32,849 bases of DNA from assembly GCA_002869015.1 (NCBI GenBank), contig PKTT01000066.1, positions 1-32,849 of the forward strand, given 5' to 3'. Positions 16,507-23,199 of the stretch are shown piece after piece (within the stretch, counting starts at the first letter, position 1; each line of letters begins with the position of its first letter). The notes below the pieces were generated by a model that saw only the letters and a list, made by a program, of their open reading frames with translations, ran no database searches and had not been told where the DNA came from. The stretch comes from Deltaproteobacteria bacterium (lineage in GTDB: Bacteria; Desulfobacterota; Deferrisomatia; Deferrisomatales; BM512). The position numbers were made by a program, and so were the translations under genes.

Positions 16507-17544
16507 ATGACTAAGAAGAGGCTTACCCAGCTCTCAGCCGCTTCGGGTTGAGGCGCTAAAACCGGGCCGGAGGTTCTGGCCGGGCTGCTCGCCAACCTTG
16601 ATATACCAGTCGACGAAAAGGTGCTAATCGGGCTCCATACCGGCGACGACGCGGGGGTGCGCCTTCTCGATAGCTCAAACGCGTTGGTACAGACGGTTGA
16701 TTTCATATCCCCGGTTGTGGATGACCCTTACGCCTTCGGCCAGATAGCCGCCGCCAATTCACTTTCCGATGTTTACGCTATGGGCGGAACCCCTATAACT
16801 GCCCTCAACGTGCTGGCTTTTCCCTGCAAGGAGCTTAGTCGGGATGAGATTACCGCGATACTACAGGGAGGGGCGGATAAAGTCGCTGAAGCAGGGGGGG
16901 CGCTCTTGGGGGGCCATACCGTTGAGTCTCCCGAACTTTTTTATGGTCTCTCGGTAACTGGGCTCGTAGACCCGGCAAAGCTAATCTCAAACGCCAACGC
17001 AAGGCCCGGCGACAACTTAATTCTCACCAAGCCCTTGGGCGCGGGCATGGTATCGACCGCGGTAAAGGGTGGGCTCGCCTCCCCGGCTCATACCGAGGCG
17101 ATGGTGAAATCAATGGCGACCCTCAATAAAAAGGCTGCCGAAGCGATGGTCTCGGCAGGCGTTAGGTGCGCCACGGATGTCACCGGCTTCGGCCTAATAG
17201 GCCACGCTGCGGGCATAGCGCGGGAGAGCAAGGTAAACTTGATTTTCGACTGGGAGCGCATCCCTCTCCTACCTGGAGCAAAAGAAGCCTATTCATTGGG
17301 AATGGTCGCTGCCGGTGCTTATGCCAACCGTGAAAAATGGCACGACATAGTTGAGGTAAGAGCCAAGGAGGGTGAGGAAGCCCTGCTCTATGCATCGGAC
17401 CCTCAGACCTCCGGGGGCCTCTTAATCTCGGTCTCACCGCATGAGTCGGAGCGTCTCCTCGAAGTGATAATATCCTCCGGAACCGCAGAGGCGGCAATTG
17501 TGGGAGAGGTCGCACCTGGCGATGGTTCCCTGATTATAAGGTGA
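16507..17544 (+). CDS. selD: Selenide, water dikinase SelD, itself a selenoprotein (in-frame UGA = Sec15)
   Basis: SelD makes selenophosphate from selenide and ATP for selenocysteine and selenouridine synthesis. The true start is ATG 16507 with AAGGG upstream. Codon 15 is TGA (16549-16551) in the context SG-U-GAK, aligned with the catalytic Cys17 and Lys20 of E. coli SelD (GAGCGCK). The catalytic Lys is K18. Many SelD proteins have Sec here, and a SECIS-like hairpin follows, so I read the UGA as Sec. The product is 345 residues. Downstream are the ATP-site aspartates (TGDDAGV), AAANSLSDVYAMGG, GGHTVESPELFYGL and the C-terminal CATDVTGFGLIGHA. A finder treating TGA as stop starts at GTG 16621 and loses the active site. 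It sits 7 bases after yedF and overlaps the next gene by 4 bases (GTGA). Confidence 0.93.
16549..16593 (+). promoter_or_regulatory. Sec codon and candidate bacterial SECIS hairpin in selD
   Basis: After TGA (16549-16551), GGCCGG (16565-16570) pairs with CTGGCC (16576-16581) around a 5-base loop AGGTT. The stem extends past a G-G mismatch by CC (16562-16563) with GG (16583-16584). An outer GGCG (16552-16555) can pair with CGCC (16590-16593). The loop lies about 19 bases after the UGA and contains GGU, as expected for a SelB-binding bacterial SECIS. Confidence 0.75.
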
Positions 17545-18473
17545 TAGACCGAGCACCATCACAAAGGATTACGCCGGTAATCCTCTGCGGAGGCGAGGGC
17601 ACAAGGCTTTCACCCCTCTCCTCTGCGGAGCGCCCCAAATACCTTTTAAAGGGCTGGAGCTCCAGAACTATCTTACAGGAGACAATCCTCAGAGTTTCCG
17701 ACAGCGCTATCTACAAAGAGCCAATACTCTTCACCTCCACTCGCACCGAAACAATCGTGAGAACCGATGCCGCAAAGGCAGCTGGTGCAGGCTTTACCCT
17801 AATAGCCGAACCAGCGCCCCGCTCAACATGCCCTCCACTAATCACCGCCGCAATCTTAGCCTCGAAAGAGGAGTCCGACGCGCTCCTCCTCGCGCTGCCA
17901 TCCGACCACTATATAGAAGATTTGGGCCATTTTACCGGGGCTGTGATAAAAGCAGCCGGTCAGACAGGGCAAGGCAAGATAGCGCTCTTCGGGGTTACGC
18001 CAAAGAGCGCCGAGACCGGCTATGGCTATATCGAGTGCGCTAATGAGGGCAAAGGGGGTGAGGTTTACAAGGTAATATCATTCCATGAAAAACCTTCGCG
18101 GGAGCGGGCCGAGGCTTATCTAAAAAGTGGGAATTATCTTATCAACTCGGGGATAGCTCTCTTCAAGGCCAGCACCCTTCTTGCCTATGCAAAGAAGTTT
18201 CTCCCTAAGCTGCTTGAGAGGGTAGAGGAATCAATCTGGGATGTAGATACCCCCTCTTTACAGAAGGGTTATGAGGCCTGCCAAAAGATATCATTTGACC
18301 ACGCTGTCCTAGAAGGACCTATAGAAAAGGTCTGCGTTGAGCTTCAAACAGGGTGGTCAGACCTCGGGACAATCGAGTCCATTCGGCAAGCGGCCCTTAA
18401 GTACCAATCCGAAAGAGGTAGCCTTTTTAACGCCATAAGGAGTGGCCTCCCGCTAACCCCATTTAAGTCTTAA
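17541..18473 (+). CDS. Mannose-1-phosphate guanylyltransferase-like nucleotidyltransferase
   Basis: This 310-residue sugar-phosphate nucleotidyltransferase has the GMP-type signature GGEGTRLSPLSSAERPKYLL (17-36). LPSDHYI, ETGYGYIE, FHEKPSRERAEAYL, NYLINSGIALF, SFDHAVLE and TGWSDLGTIESI are all collinear with ManC. The usual ManC motifs read PKQFL, LPADH and FVEKP, so it is a moderately divergent member. It lacks the C-terminal cupin isomerase domain of bifunctional ManC/AlgA. The expected role is GDP-mannose for surface polysaccharide. The start is GTG 17541, overlapping the selD stop as GTGA, which implies translational coupling. A functional link to selenium is not known. A strong terminator ends the operon just after its stop. 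Confidence 0.82.
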   Translation: MIDRAPSQRITPVILCGGEGTRLSPLSSAERPKYLLKGWSSRTILQETILRVSDSAIYKEPILFTSTRTETIVRTDAAKAAGAGFTLIAEPAPRSTCPPLITAAILASKEESDALLLALPSDHYIEDLGHFTGAVIKAAGQTGQGKIALFGVTPKSAETGYGYIECANEGKGGEVYKVISFHEKPSRERAEAYLKSGNYLINSGIALFKASTLLAYAKKFLPKLLERVEESIWDVDTPSLQKGYEACQKISFDHAVLEGPIEKVCVELQTGWSDLGTIESIRQAALKYQSERGSLFNAIRSGLPLTPFKS

Positions 18474-18478
18474 ACAAA

Positions 18479-18506
18479 AAAAGGCCTCCTTGTCCGGAGG
18501 CCTTTT
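18479..18506. terminator. Bidirectional intrinsic terminator
   Basis: AAAAGGCCTCC (18479-18489) pairs perfectly with GGAGGCCTTTT (18496-18506) around a 6-base loop. T-rich sequence follows on the plus strand and a T7 run on the minus strand. It closes the yedF-selD-manC-like operon and the convergent PilZ gene. Confidence 0.9.
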
Positions 18507-18522
18507 ATTTTCTTTTTTAAAT

Positions 18523-18873
18523 TTAATTGAGGGTGGCAGGCGTTCCTGAAACATGTTTATCGATAAATCCAGTCAGAACAGCCAAGTCCTCATCCTCTAC
18601 ATCCAGGAATTCGGCACCGGAACAAACCATCCCGTCCTCATTCACATAGTCATAAAGAATCTTAACTACCGCGCTGACCTCACGACCCGCGAGGTTCAGG
18701 TATAGCATAAACATCCGTCCCACACCGATCCTCTCCTCCGTATGGAAGAGACACCCGCCTAAACCAAGCTCACCTACTCTTGCTTTATCAGGCACGCCCC
18801 CCATTATCGGTGCGGAAATTTTAGCTTCCGCGTCTGTTCTTATCCGTTGGAAGCGCCTTTTGGCCTCGAACAT
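18523..18873 (-). CDS. Small PilZ-domain protein
   Basis: This 116-residue single-domain protein has the PilZ layout. An RxxxR-like basic segment near the N-terminus (KRRFQRIRTDAEAKI) is followed by the G-rich turn VGELGLGGCLFHTEE, where c-di-GMP-binding PilZ domains have [D/N]xSxxG. The terminal strand is CSGAEFLDVEDEDLAVLTGFI. The Asp/Asn and Ser of that motif are Glu and Gly here, so c-di-GMP binding is uncertain although the Arg pair is present. I choose ATG 18873, which has GGAGG 10 bases upstream; a TTG eight codons earlier (18897) has no such site. It converges with the manC-like gene across a shared terminator and lies 88 bases downstream of the I-beta DAHP synthase. Confidence 0.72.
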   Translation of the reverse strand: MFEAKRRFQRIRTDAEAKISAPIMGGVPDKARVGELGLGGCLFHTEERIGVGRMFMLYLNLAGREVSAVVKILYDYVNEDGMVCSGAEFLDVEDEDLAVLTGFIDKHVSGTPATLN

Positions 18874-18960
18874 GGGGCATAAACCTCCATCTAGCAAATT
18901 GCCGCAGTTGGATTATACCCCAGGTGTCAGGTCAAGACAAACCCTCAACGGAGACCCACT

Positions 18961-20085
18961 TTAACCTTGGGACTCAGCGAACCTCTTGGCCTCTTGCCGC
19001 CTCTTTAGATAAGCCTCTCTGGTAATAGCGATATCCTCCAGAAAGTGCTCAAGCTCACGCATTAAAAGGGCCTGGGGTCCATCACAAAGAGCCGCCTCCG
19101 GCTTGGGATGGAAGTCGGCGAGGATCATGTTGGCGCCTGCGATTATTCCCTGAGCGGCTGCATGCTGTATATCAAGTAGCCCATCCGGCGCCATCACCTT
19201 TTTACCTACTGAGTGTGAGGGGTCTATGCAGACAGGCAGGCGCGTCTGCCGCTTGACCACCGGCACATGCGCAAAATCAACTAGGTTTCTGTGGGGGTCG
19301 CCCAGGTTGGTTTTCATCCCCCTAAGGCAGAATATGATGTTGTGGTTGCCATTTGATGCTATGTACTCGCAGGCATTTAAGGACTCCTCTAGGGTTATGC
19401 CCATACCCCTCTTGAAGAGCACCGGGAACTCCTGCTGCGCTCCTACATGCTTTAGAAGCTCGAAATTCTGGGCGTTTCTCGTGCCGATCTGCACCATCAC
19501 CCCTGTGGGGTTGCCGGACTGCTCCAACGCGTATGATATCTCCGTCAGCTGGCTCTCATGGGTAATCTCCATGGCTATAACCTTGATGCCATACTTACCA
19601 GCGAGCTCGAAAACGTAGGGCAAACACTTTGCCCCGTGCCCCTGGAAATCATAGGGCGAGGTGCGGGGCTTGTATGCGCCCATCCTTGTCGTTTGTAGGC
19701 CGACCTCCTTTAGCCCTTTAAGCATCATCTCAACGTGTTCTCGTGTATCCACTGCGCAGAGCCCCGCGAAAACGTTAAGGTTGTCCTGGTCAAACCTTAC
19801 GCCATTGTAATCAAAGCCCCCTACCTCGGTTTGCCCCTCATGTCTTCCTATTATTTTGTACTTTGAATTTACGCGGAAGACCTTCTCGACAAAGGGCAGC
19901 TCGTCAAATGCCTCAAGGGGAACCTGCGTGGTCGGCCCGAAGACGTAAACCTCGCTTATAGTCTCAATAGCTCCCTTGACGTTATGGGGGCTTAGCTTAA
20001 GGTCGGGGTAACGCATGGCGACCTTCTCAAGCTGCTCCATCTCAGGCATTCCGGGCTTGAAGCCCTCTTTCAAAATGATAATCAC
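18961..20085 (-). CDS. 3-deoxy-7-phosphoheptulonate (DAHP) synthase, type I-beta, behind an aromatic-codon attenuator
   Basis: This 374-residue protein has a ferredoxin-like N-terminal domain (VIIILKEGF...) and a PEP/E4P-condensing barrel. Type I-beta landmarks are KPRTSPYDFQGHG from residue 139, GTRNAQNFELLKHVG, PVLFKRGMG, GNHNIIFCLRGMKT and LPVCIDPSHSVG. Some usual motifs are altered: GPCSVE reads GLCAVDT (C110 kept) and CERG reads CLRG, so it is a divergent branch. The start is GTG 20085, with AGAGGAG 6 bases upstream. A GTG at 20139 lies inside the upstream terminator stem and has no ribosome site. The leader holds a promoter, an aromatic-rich peptide ORF and an attenuator hairpin. That supports a true role in aromatic amino acid synthesis. 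It is the second DAHP synthase in the window. Confidence 0.85.
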   Translation of the reverse strand: MIIILKEGFKPGMPEMEQLEKVAMRYPDLKLSPHNVKGAIETISEVYVFGPTTQVPLEAFDELPFVEKVFRVNSKYKIIGRHEGQTEVGGFDYNGVRFDQDNLNVFAGLCAVDTREHVEMMLKGLKEVGLQTTRMGAYKPRTSPYDFQGHGAKCLPYVFELAGKYGIKVIAMEITHESQLTEISYALEQSGNPTGVMVQIGTRNAQNFELLKHVGAQQEFPVLFKRGMGITLEESLNACEYIASNGNHNIIFCLRGMKTNLGDPHRNLVDFAHVPVVKRQTRLPVCIDPSHSVGKKVMAPDGLLDIQHAAAQGIIAGANMILADFHPKPEAALCDGPQALLMRELEHFLEDIAITREAYLKRRQEAKRFAESQG

Positions 20086-20125
20086 CTTTTTCTCCTCTCT
20101 TGACGGTCGCGCCGGATGCAGGCAC

Positions 20126-20172
20126 AAAAAAACGGCCACTGCATCTGCTCTCGCGTCTGCCAGTGGCCGTTT
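20126..20172 (-). terminator. Attenuator terminator in the leader of the I-beta DAHP synthase gene
   Basis: On the minus strand AAACGGCCACTG (20172-20161) pairs perfectly with CAGTGGCCGTTT (20141-20130), a 12-bp stem with a 19-base loop. It ends in seven T (20132-20126). It lies 41 bases upstream of the DAHP synthase start and 35 bases after the leader-peptide stop, inside the transcript rather than after a gene. Confidence 0.9.
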
Positions 20173-20263
20173 AATGTTTTGGTTTGATGTATTTAACGCT
20201 TTTTGGCTACACCTCCACCGGCCTGGCAGACTTCATAAAGAAGCCCCAAAAATAAAACCGGCT
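20159..20263 (-). promoter_or_regulatory. Alternative leader RNA pairings (protector, antiterminator) of the attenuator
   Basis: Segment 1, GCCGG (20262-20258), covers leader codons 11-12. It can pair with segment 2, CCGGT (20221-20217), closing an inner GGCTTC/GAAGTC hairpin (20245-20240 with 20234-20229). Segment 2 extended, GCCGGTGG (20222-20215), can instead pair over 8 bp with segment 3, CCACTGGC (20166-20159). Segment 3 overlaps the 5' arm of the terminator. The pairings are mutually exclusive, as in amino-acid attenuators. Energies were not computed. Confidence 0.65.
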
Positions 20264-20293
20264 AAAAAAGGAGTAGCTGTTTGCGTTGGTCAT
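20207..20293 (-). CDS. Aromatic-rich leader peptide (28 aa) of the I-beta DAHP synthase attenuator
   Basis: A short ORF runs from ATG 20293 to TAG 20207, with AGGA (20302-20299) as ribosome site. Its 28 residues hold Phe at 9, 10, 13, 15, 18 and 19, Tyr at 7 and 14, and Trp at 16. That is 9 aromatics in the 13 residues from Tyr7 to Phe19 (YSFFSRFYFWGFF). The rest is ordinary and the end is RPVEV. The ribosome would stall in this run when aromatic aminoacyl-tRNA is scarce. It would then cover segment 1 (codons 11-12) while leaving segment 2 (codons 24-27) free. This parallels PheL and TrpL leaders of enterobacteria. The peptide itself probably has no function. It is too short for usual gene finders. 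Confidence 0.85.
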   Translation of the reverse strand: MTNANSYSFFSRFYFWGFFMKSARPVEV

Positions 20294-20320
20294 TTCAATC
20301 CTGAAAGTTGTCTATAAGCT

Positions 20321-20349
20321 CTTATATAACTCACATCTTTTAAAGGCAA
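20321..20349 (-). promoter_or_regulatory. Sigma-70 promoter of the leader-DAHP synthase transcript
   Basis: On the minus strand TTGCCT (20349-20344) and TATAAG (20326-20321) are exactly 17 bases apart. Transcription would start near 20314, about 21 bases before the leader-peptide ATG. The -35 box starts 13 bases after the end of the upstream DUF3795 gene. Confidence 0.6.
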
Positions 20350-20361
20350 GTTATTATCATC

Positions 20362-21201
20362 CTAATGCTTGGAAATAGTCTTCAAGTGGCTCTTCATCAT
20401 CTTGCGTGCGTGCCCATCTACGCCTAGCTCACGTATCTGGAGGATGCAAGCCGCCCTGTCGGAGTTTTGGAAAAACCCGTAGAGCTTCGAGAAGAAGTTG
20501 TTGAACTTTTTGCAATCACGGGGGTTTGTAAACTCCACGCATTCAGCGCAAGTTCTATAATCCAAGTTGCCGCAGCACTCCCTCACCTTGCACCATGTTG
20601 CCTTTATGTTATCTTTACAACCTTTGCACTTCTCATCCAGGAAGGAGCGGCAAGCCGAGCATACTAGGCCGCAGGCGGCGACTATGAAGTTTGTTGGCTG
20701 CTCGGCTAGAAATGCTCTGTGCCTGGGGTTTACTGCATCCTCACCCCAAATTTCCTCTATACGAACTTTTACTTTAAGGGCATGTGTTTTGGTAGCTGAG
20801 AGGAGCTCTTCTCGGACCTCGCCCCCCCTACCACTGTGTCTTAAGAAGAGGTTGAATATCTTTCCTTCAATCAACGAGGTCTCAAGGTTTAATGCAGCTT
20901 CCAACGCGCTGCGCAGAGAGAGGTCTCCCTCCTCGGCCAAACCCTTTAGCTCACTGAGCTTTTCCATGGTCTGTTTTATATGCTCAGGGTCAATACCAGC
21001 GGCATCAACCTTGACGTTCCCCTCCTCTACACCCTCTTTTAAGGCCAGAATCCACTGTTGGTGCTGGTCCTCCTCGTGGGCAAGGTCATCCCAGAAGCTC
21101 TCCTCTTCGGCGAACTGCCGGGCGAAAGTGCGGTAAAGGTCTCCGACGCAAAGTTCAAGGTCGGCAAAGAGCAACAGGGTTTCAATATCACCTGAACGCA
21201 T
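20362..21201 (-). CDS. Ferritin-like / Cys-rich DUF3795 fusion protein
   Basis: The product has 279 residues in two parts. Residues 1-155 are helical with rubrerythrin/ferritin-like traits: E16 in LFADLELCVGDLYRTF, EEDQH at 43-47 and ETSLIEGKIF at 107-116. The second metal ExxH of real rubrerythrins is not clear. Residues 170-260 match the Cys-rich DUF3795 type: ACGLVCSACRSFLDEKCKGC, then CKVRECC, CAECVEF and DCKKF, with 12 Cys from C177 to C252. The Cys pattern suggests Zn or Fe-S binding. The fusion hints at a metal- or redox-related role, but no function is established. GGAGG precedes the ATG by 4 bases. An extended -10 promoter lies about 75 bases upstream. Confidence 0.7.
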   Translation of the reverse strand: MRSGDIETLLLFADLELCVGDLYRTFARQFAEEESFWDDLAHEEDQHQQWILALKEGVEEGNVKVDAAGIDPEHIKQTMEKLSELKGLAEEGDLSLRSALEAALNLETSLIEGKIFNLFLRHSGRGGEVREELLSATKTHALKVKVRIEEIWGEDAVNPRHRAFLAEQPTNFIVAACGLVCSACRSFLDEKCKGCKDNIKATWCKVRECCGNLDYRTCAECVEFTNPRDCKKFNNFFSKLYGFFQNSDRAACILQIRELGVDGHARKMMKSHLKTISKH

Positions 21202-21273
21202 AAGGCCTCCGATAAATAAAGTGCTGCAATGAATAGCCCCCGCTAATACGGTCGCTTAATTTATACATACACT

Positions 21274-21282
21274 ATTATATCA
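21274..21282 (-). promoter_or_regulatory. Extended -10 promoter of the ferritin-like/DUF3795 gene
   Basis: The minus strand reads TGATATAAT (21282-21274), a perfect TGnTATAAT extended -10 element. The -35 region is T-rich but does not match the consensus. The gene starts at 21201. Confidence 0.5.
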
Positions 21283-21342
21283 AAAGCTAGTACATGAGAA
21301 AAAACTTCCCCGCAGACCGCCTGTACAAAATTTCAATTATCT

Positions 21343-21370
21343 TGTTTTTACGTGCAATACCGTTAACATA
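21343..21370 (+). promoter_or_regulatory. Possible promoter of the MshEN/GspE-like gene
   Basis: TTGTTT (21343-21348) and TAACAT (21365-21370) are 16 bases apart. Both are moderate matches in the divergent gap. GGAGG at 21422-21426 precedes the ATG at 21435. Confidence 0.35.
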
Positions 21371-21434
21371 GGAATGGTAATATGTGGCACTTATTTTAAG
21401 CTCTATCATTCTGTTTAATTCGGAGGCCGCAGTC

Positions 21435-23120
21435 ATGGGCAAAAAATTGGGAGAACTCTTACTTGAGCATGGGCTCCTGACCCCGGAGCAGCTCAAAGAG
21501 GCTATGGTGGAGCAGGAGCACACCGGCGCAAAAATCGGTGATGTTATCATCCGAAGGGGGCTCCTTAAGGTCGATGACATTGAGGAGGTGCTTTCGCGCC
21601 AGTTCGCGACTCCGTCAATAAACCTCGCCAATTATATGCCAAGCCCCCAGGTGCTATCGCTAATCCCGGAATGGTATGTTCGTGAAAATCTGGTGGTGCC
21701 CGTCTCGCTCAAAGAGAAGACCCTGACGGTGGCGGTAGCCGACCCTCGCGATTTCAGAATTATTGACGAACTCGGCTTTATGACAGGCAAGCGCATCTCC
21801 CCAGTGGTTGCAGCCATCTTCTCCCTTAAGGAGGCCATTAACGGCTTTTACGGCGAACCGACAGATGGCTTTGAAGAGGAGTCCTCAGGCACCGATGATT
21901 TCAAAATTCCCAGAAGCTATAAAAGTTATGCGGATATAAAGCTCCCTGAGATATTCTCCGGCATAGGGTCGTTACCTAAAAAAGACGCCATGAACGCCCT
22001 TCTAAAGGCCGCTGACTCAGGGCGATTCAGCCACCTCCATTTCTTCAGGGTCGGAAGCCAGGTAACCGTGAAAATAAGGAGAAGCGGGAGGCTGGAAGGC
22101 TCCTTCAAACCACCCGTACACCCCGCTATGGAGCTGCTTCAATTTATCAAATCACGGGCGGGTATTCTCACCCGCGAGGGAGACCCCTTCAAGGGAACTT
22201 TCAGAATTCAGCATGGTGAGTCATGGTTTAGCGTAAGCATCTCTGGCATGCCATTTGATGAGGGTGAACATATTGTTCTTGAACTTACAAAAGCTAAGAA
22301 CGGCCCTGCGCTGCACCTAAAAGATCTTGGCATGACTACCAAGATGCTCTCCACCTATAAGGGTGCGCTAAAGCGTGATTTCGGTTTGTTTCTATATGTA
22401 GCACCAATCCTCAGCGGCACAACCACAACAATGCACGCAACCCTAAGAGATATAAAATCACGCTTTGGCCTTTCGATGGCTTACGAGGCACCGGCTAAAG
22501 ACTTCATAGAGGGGGTGATTCACATTGACCCTTCTCAGACCCCGCATCTCGACCCCATTGACGGCTTGAGGGTGCTCCTCGCCCAGGACGCCGACCTGAT
22601 CCTAATAGGAGATATCTCTTCGCCTGAAGCAATGCGCGCCGCCATACAGGCATCCCTTGGAGGTGCCCTTGTACTGGCTCGCGCCAAAGATACGAGCCCC
22701 TTCAACTTCATTACCAGAATGGCCCGGGCCGGCATATCACCTACCCTTATGGCATCAGCTATTGTAGGTGTGATGGGCCAAAGGCTGCTAGACCGCCTTT
22801 GCCCCCATTGCAGCAGGGAGTATGTCCCAACTTCCAGGGTAAAAGAGGAGGTTGAGGAGATGACAGGCCTCGCCGCTCCCCAGCTTATGAGAGCTTCCGG
22901 CTGCAAAGAATGCGCGAAGACAGGTAAATTGGGGAAAATTGGAGCCTTCGAACTTATTACGAACGCGAAGCTACTCCAGAAGATAATTATGGAGGAGCTG
23001 GATGATTCCAAAGTTAGGGAGCTTGCAGCTAAGGAGGGGATAAACCTCATACACTACGACGCCGCCATTAAAGCTGTAGAGGGTCTCGTATCCTTTGAGC
23101 AGGTAAAGGGTACTCTCTGA
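21435..23120 (+). CDS. MshEN-domain protein with degenerate GspE/PilB-type ATPase domain
   Basis: Of 561 residues, 1-140 form an MshEN (GspE N-terminal) region: LGELLLEHGLLTPEQLKEAM, then KIGDVIIRRGLL and a LTVAVADPRDFRIIDEL domain. In some proteins of this type it binds c-di-GMP. The rest follows the secretion/pilus ATPase fold through to two CxxC pairs (C456-x2-C459 and GCKECAKTGKLG), yet its active site is lost. The P-loop GPTGSGKTTT reads APILSGTTTT at 323-332, so the Walker A lysine is Thr. Walker B GEIRD reads GDISS. The His box LSTLHTND reads LARAKDTS. It is probably a non-hydrolysing adaptor or c-di-GMP sensor. GGAGG precedes ATG 21435; an earlier GTG at 21384 is unlikely. Confidence 0.8.
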   Translation: MGKKLGELLLEHGLLTPEQLKEAMVEQEHTGAKIGDVIIRRGLLKVDDIEEVLSRQFATPSINLANYMPSPQVLSLIPEWYVRENLVVPVSLKEKTLTVAVADPRDFRIIDELGFMTGKRISPVVAAIFSLKEAINGFYGEPTDGFEEESSGTDDFKIPRSYKSYADIKLPEIFSGIGSLPKKDAMNALLKAADSGRFSHLHFFRVGSQVTVKIRRSGRLEGSFKPPVHPAMELLQFIKSRAGILTREGDPFKGTFRIQHGESWFSVSISGMPFDEGEHIVLELTKAKNGPALHLKDLGMTTKMLSTYKGALKRDFGLFLYVAPILSGTTTTMHATLRDIKSRFGLSMAYEAPAKDFIEGVIHIDPSQTPHLDPIDGLRVLLAQDADLILIGDISSPEAMRAAIQASLGGALVLARAKDTSPFNFITRMARAGISPTLMASAIVGVMGQRLLDRLCPHCSREYVPTSRVKEEVEEMTGLAAPQLMRASGCKECAKTGKLGKIGAFELITNAKLLQKIIMEELDDSKVRELAAKEGINLIHYDAAIKAVEGLVSFEQVKGTL

Positions 23121-23147
23121 ATATAATTAAACCTGAGATGACAATAA

Positions 23148-23180
23148 AAAAAGACCGGGCACAAAATGCCCGGTCTTTTT
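23148..23180. terminator. Strong bidirectional intrinsic terminator
   Basis: A perfect 14-bp stem, AAAAAGACCGGGCA (23148-23161) with TGCCCGGTCTTTTT (23167-23180), has a 5-base loop. It serves the MshEN/GspE-like gene (plus) and glnA (minus). Confidence 0.93.
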
Positions 23181-23199
23181 TAATGCTGGCTAAGCGTTC

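Noticed and set aside
20086-20139. GTG at 20139 as start of the I-beta DAHP synthase (18 residues longer).
   Set aside because: It lies inside the terminator stem, has no ribosome site, and the extra residues encode the T tract. GTG 20085 has AGAGGAG and gives the normal N-terminal strand.
21384-21404. Sigma-54-like TGGCAC upstream of the MshEN/GspE-like gene.
   Set aside because: The -12 element is missing: the bases at the required distance are not TTGC, and the spacing to the next GC is 14 rather than 12.
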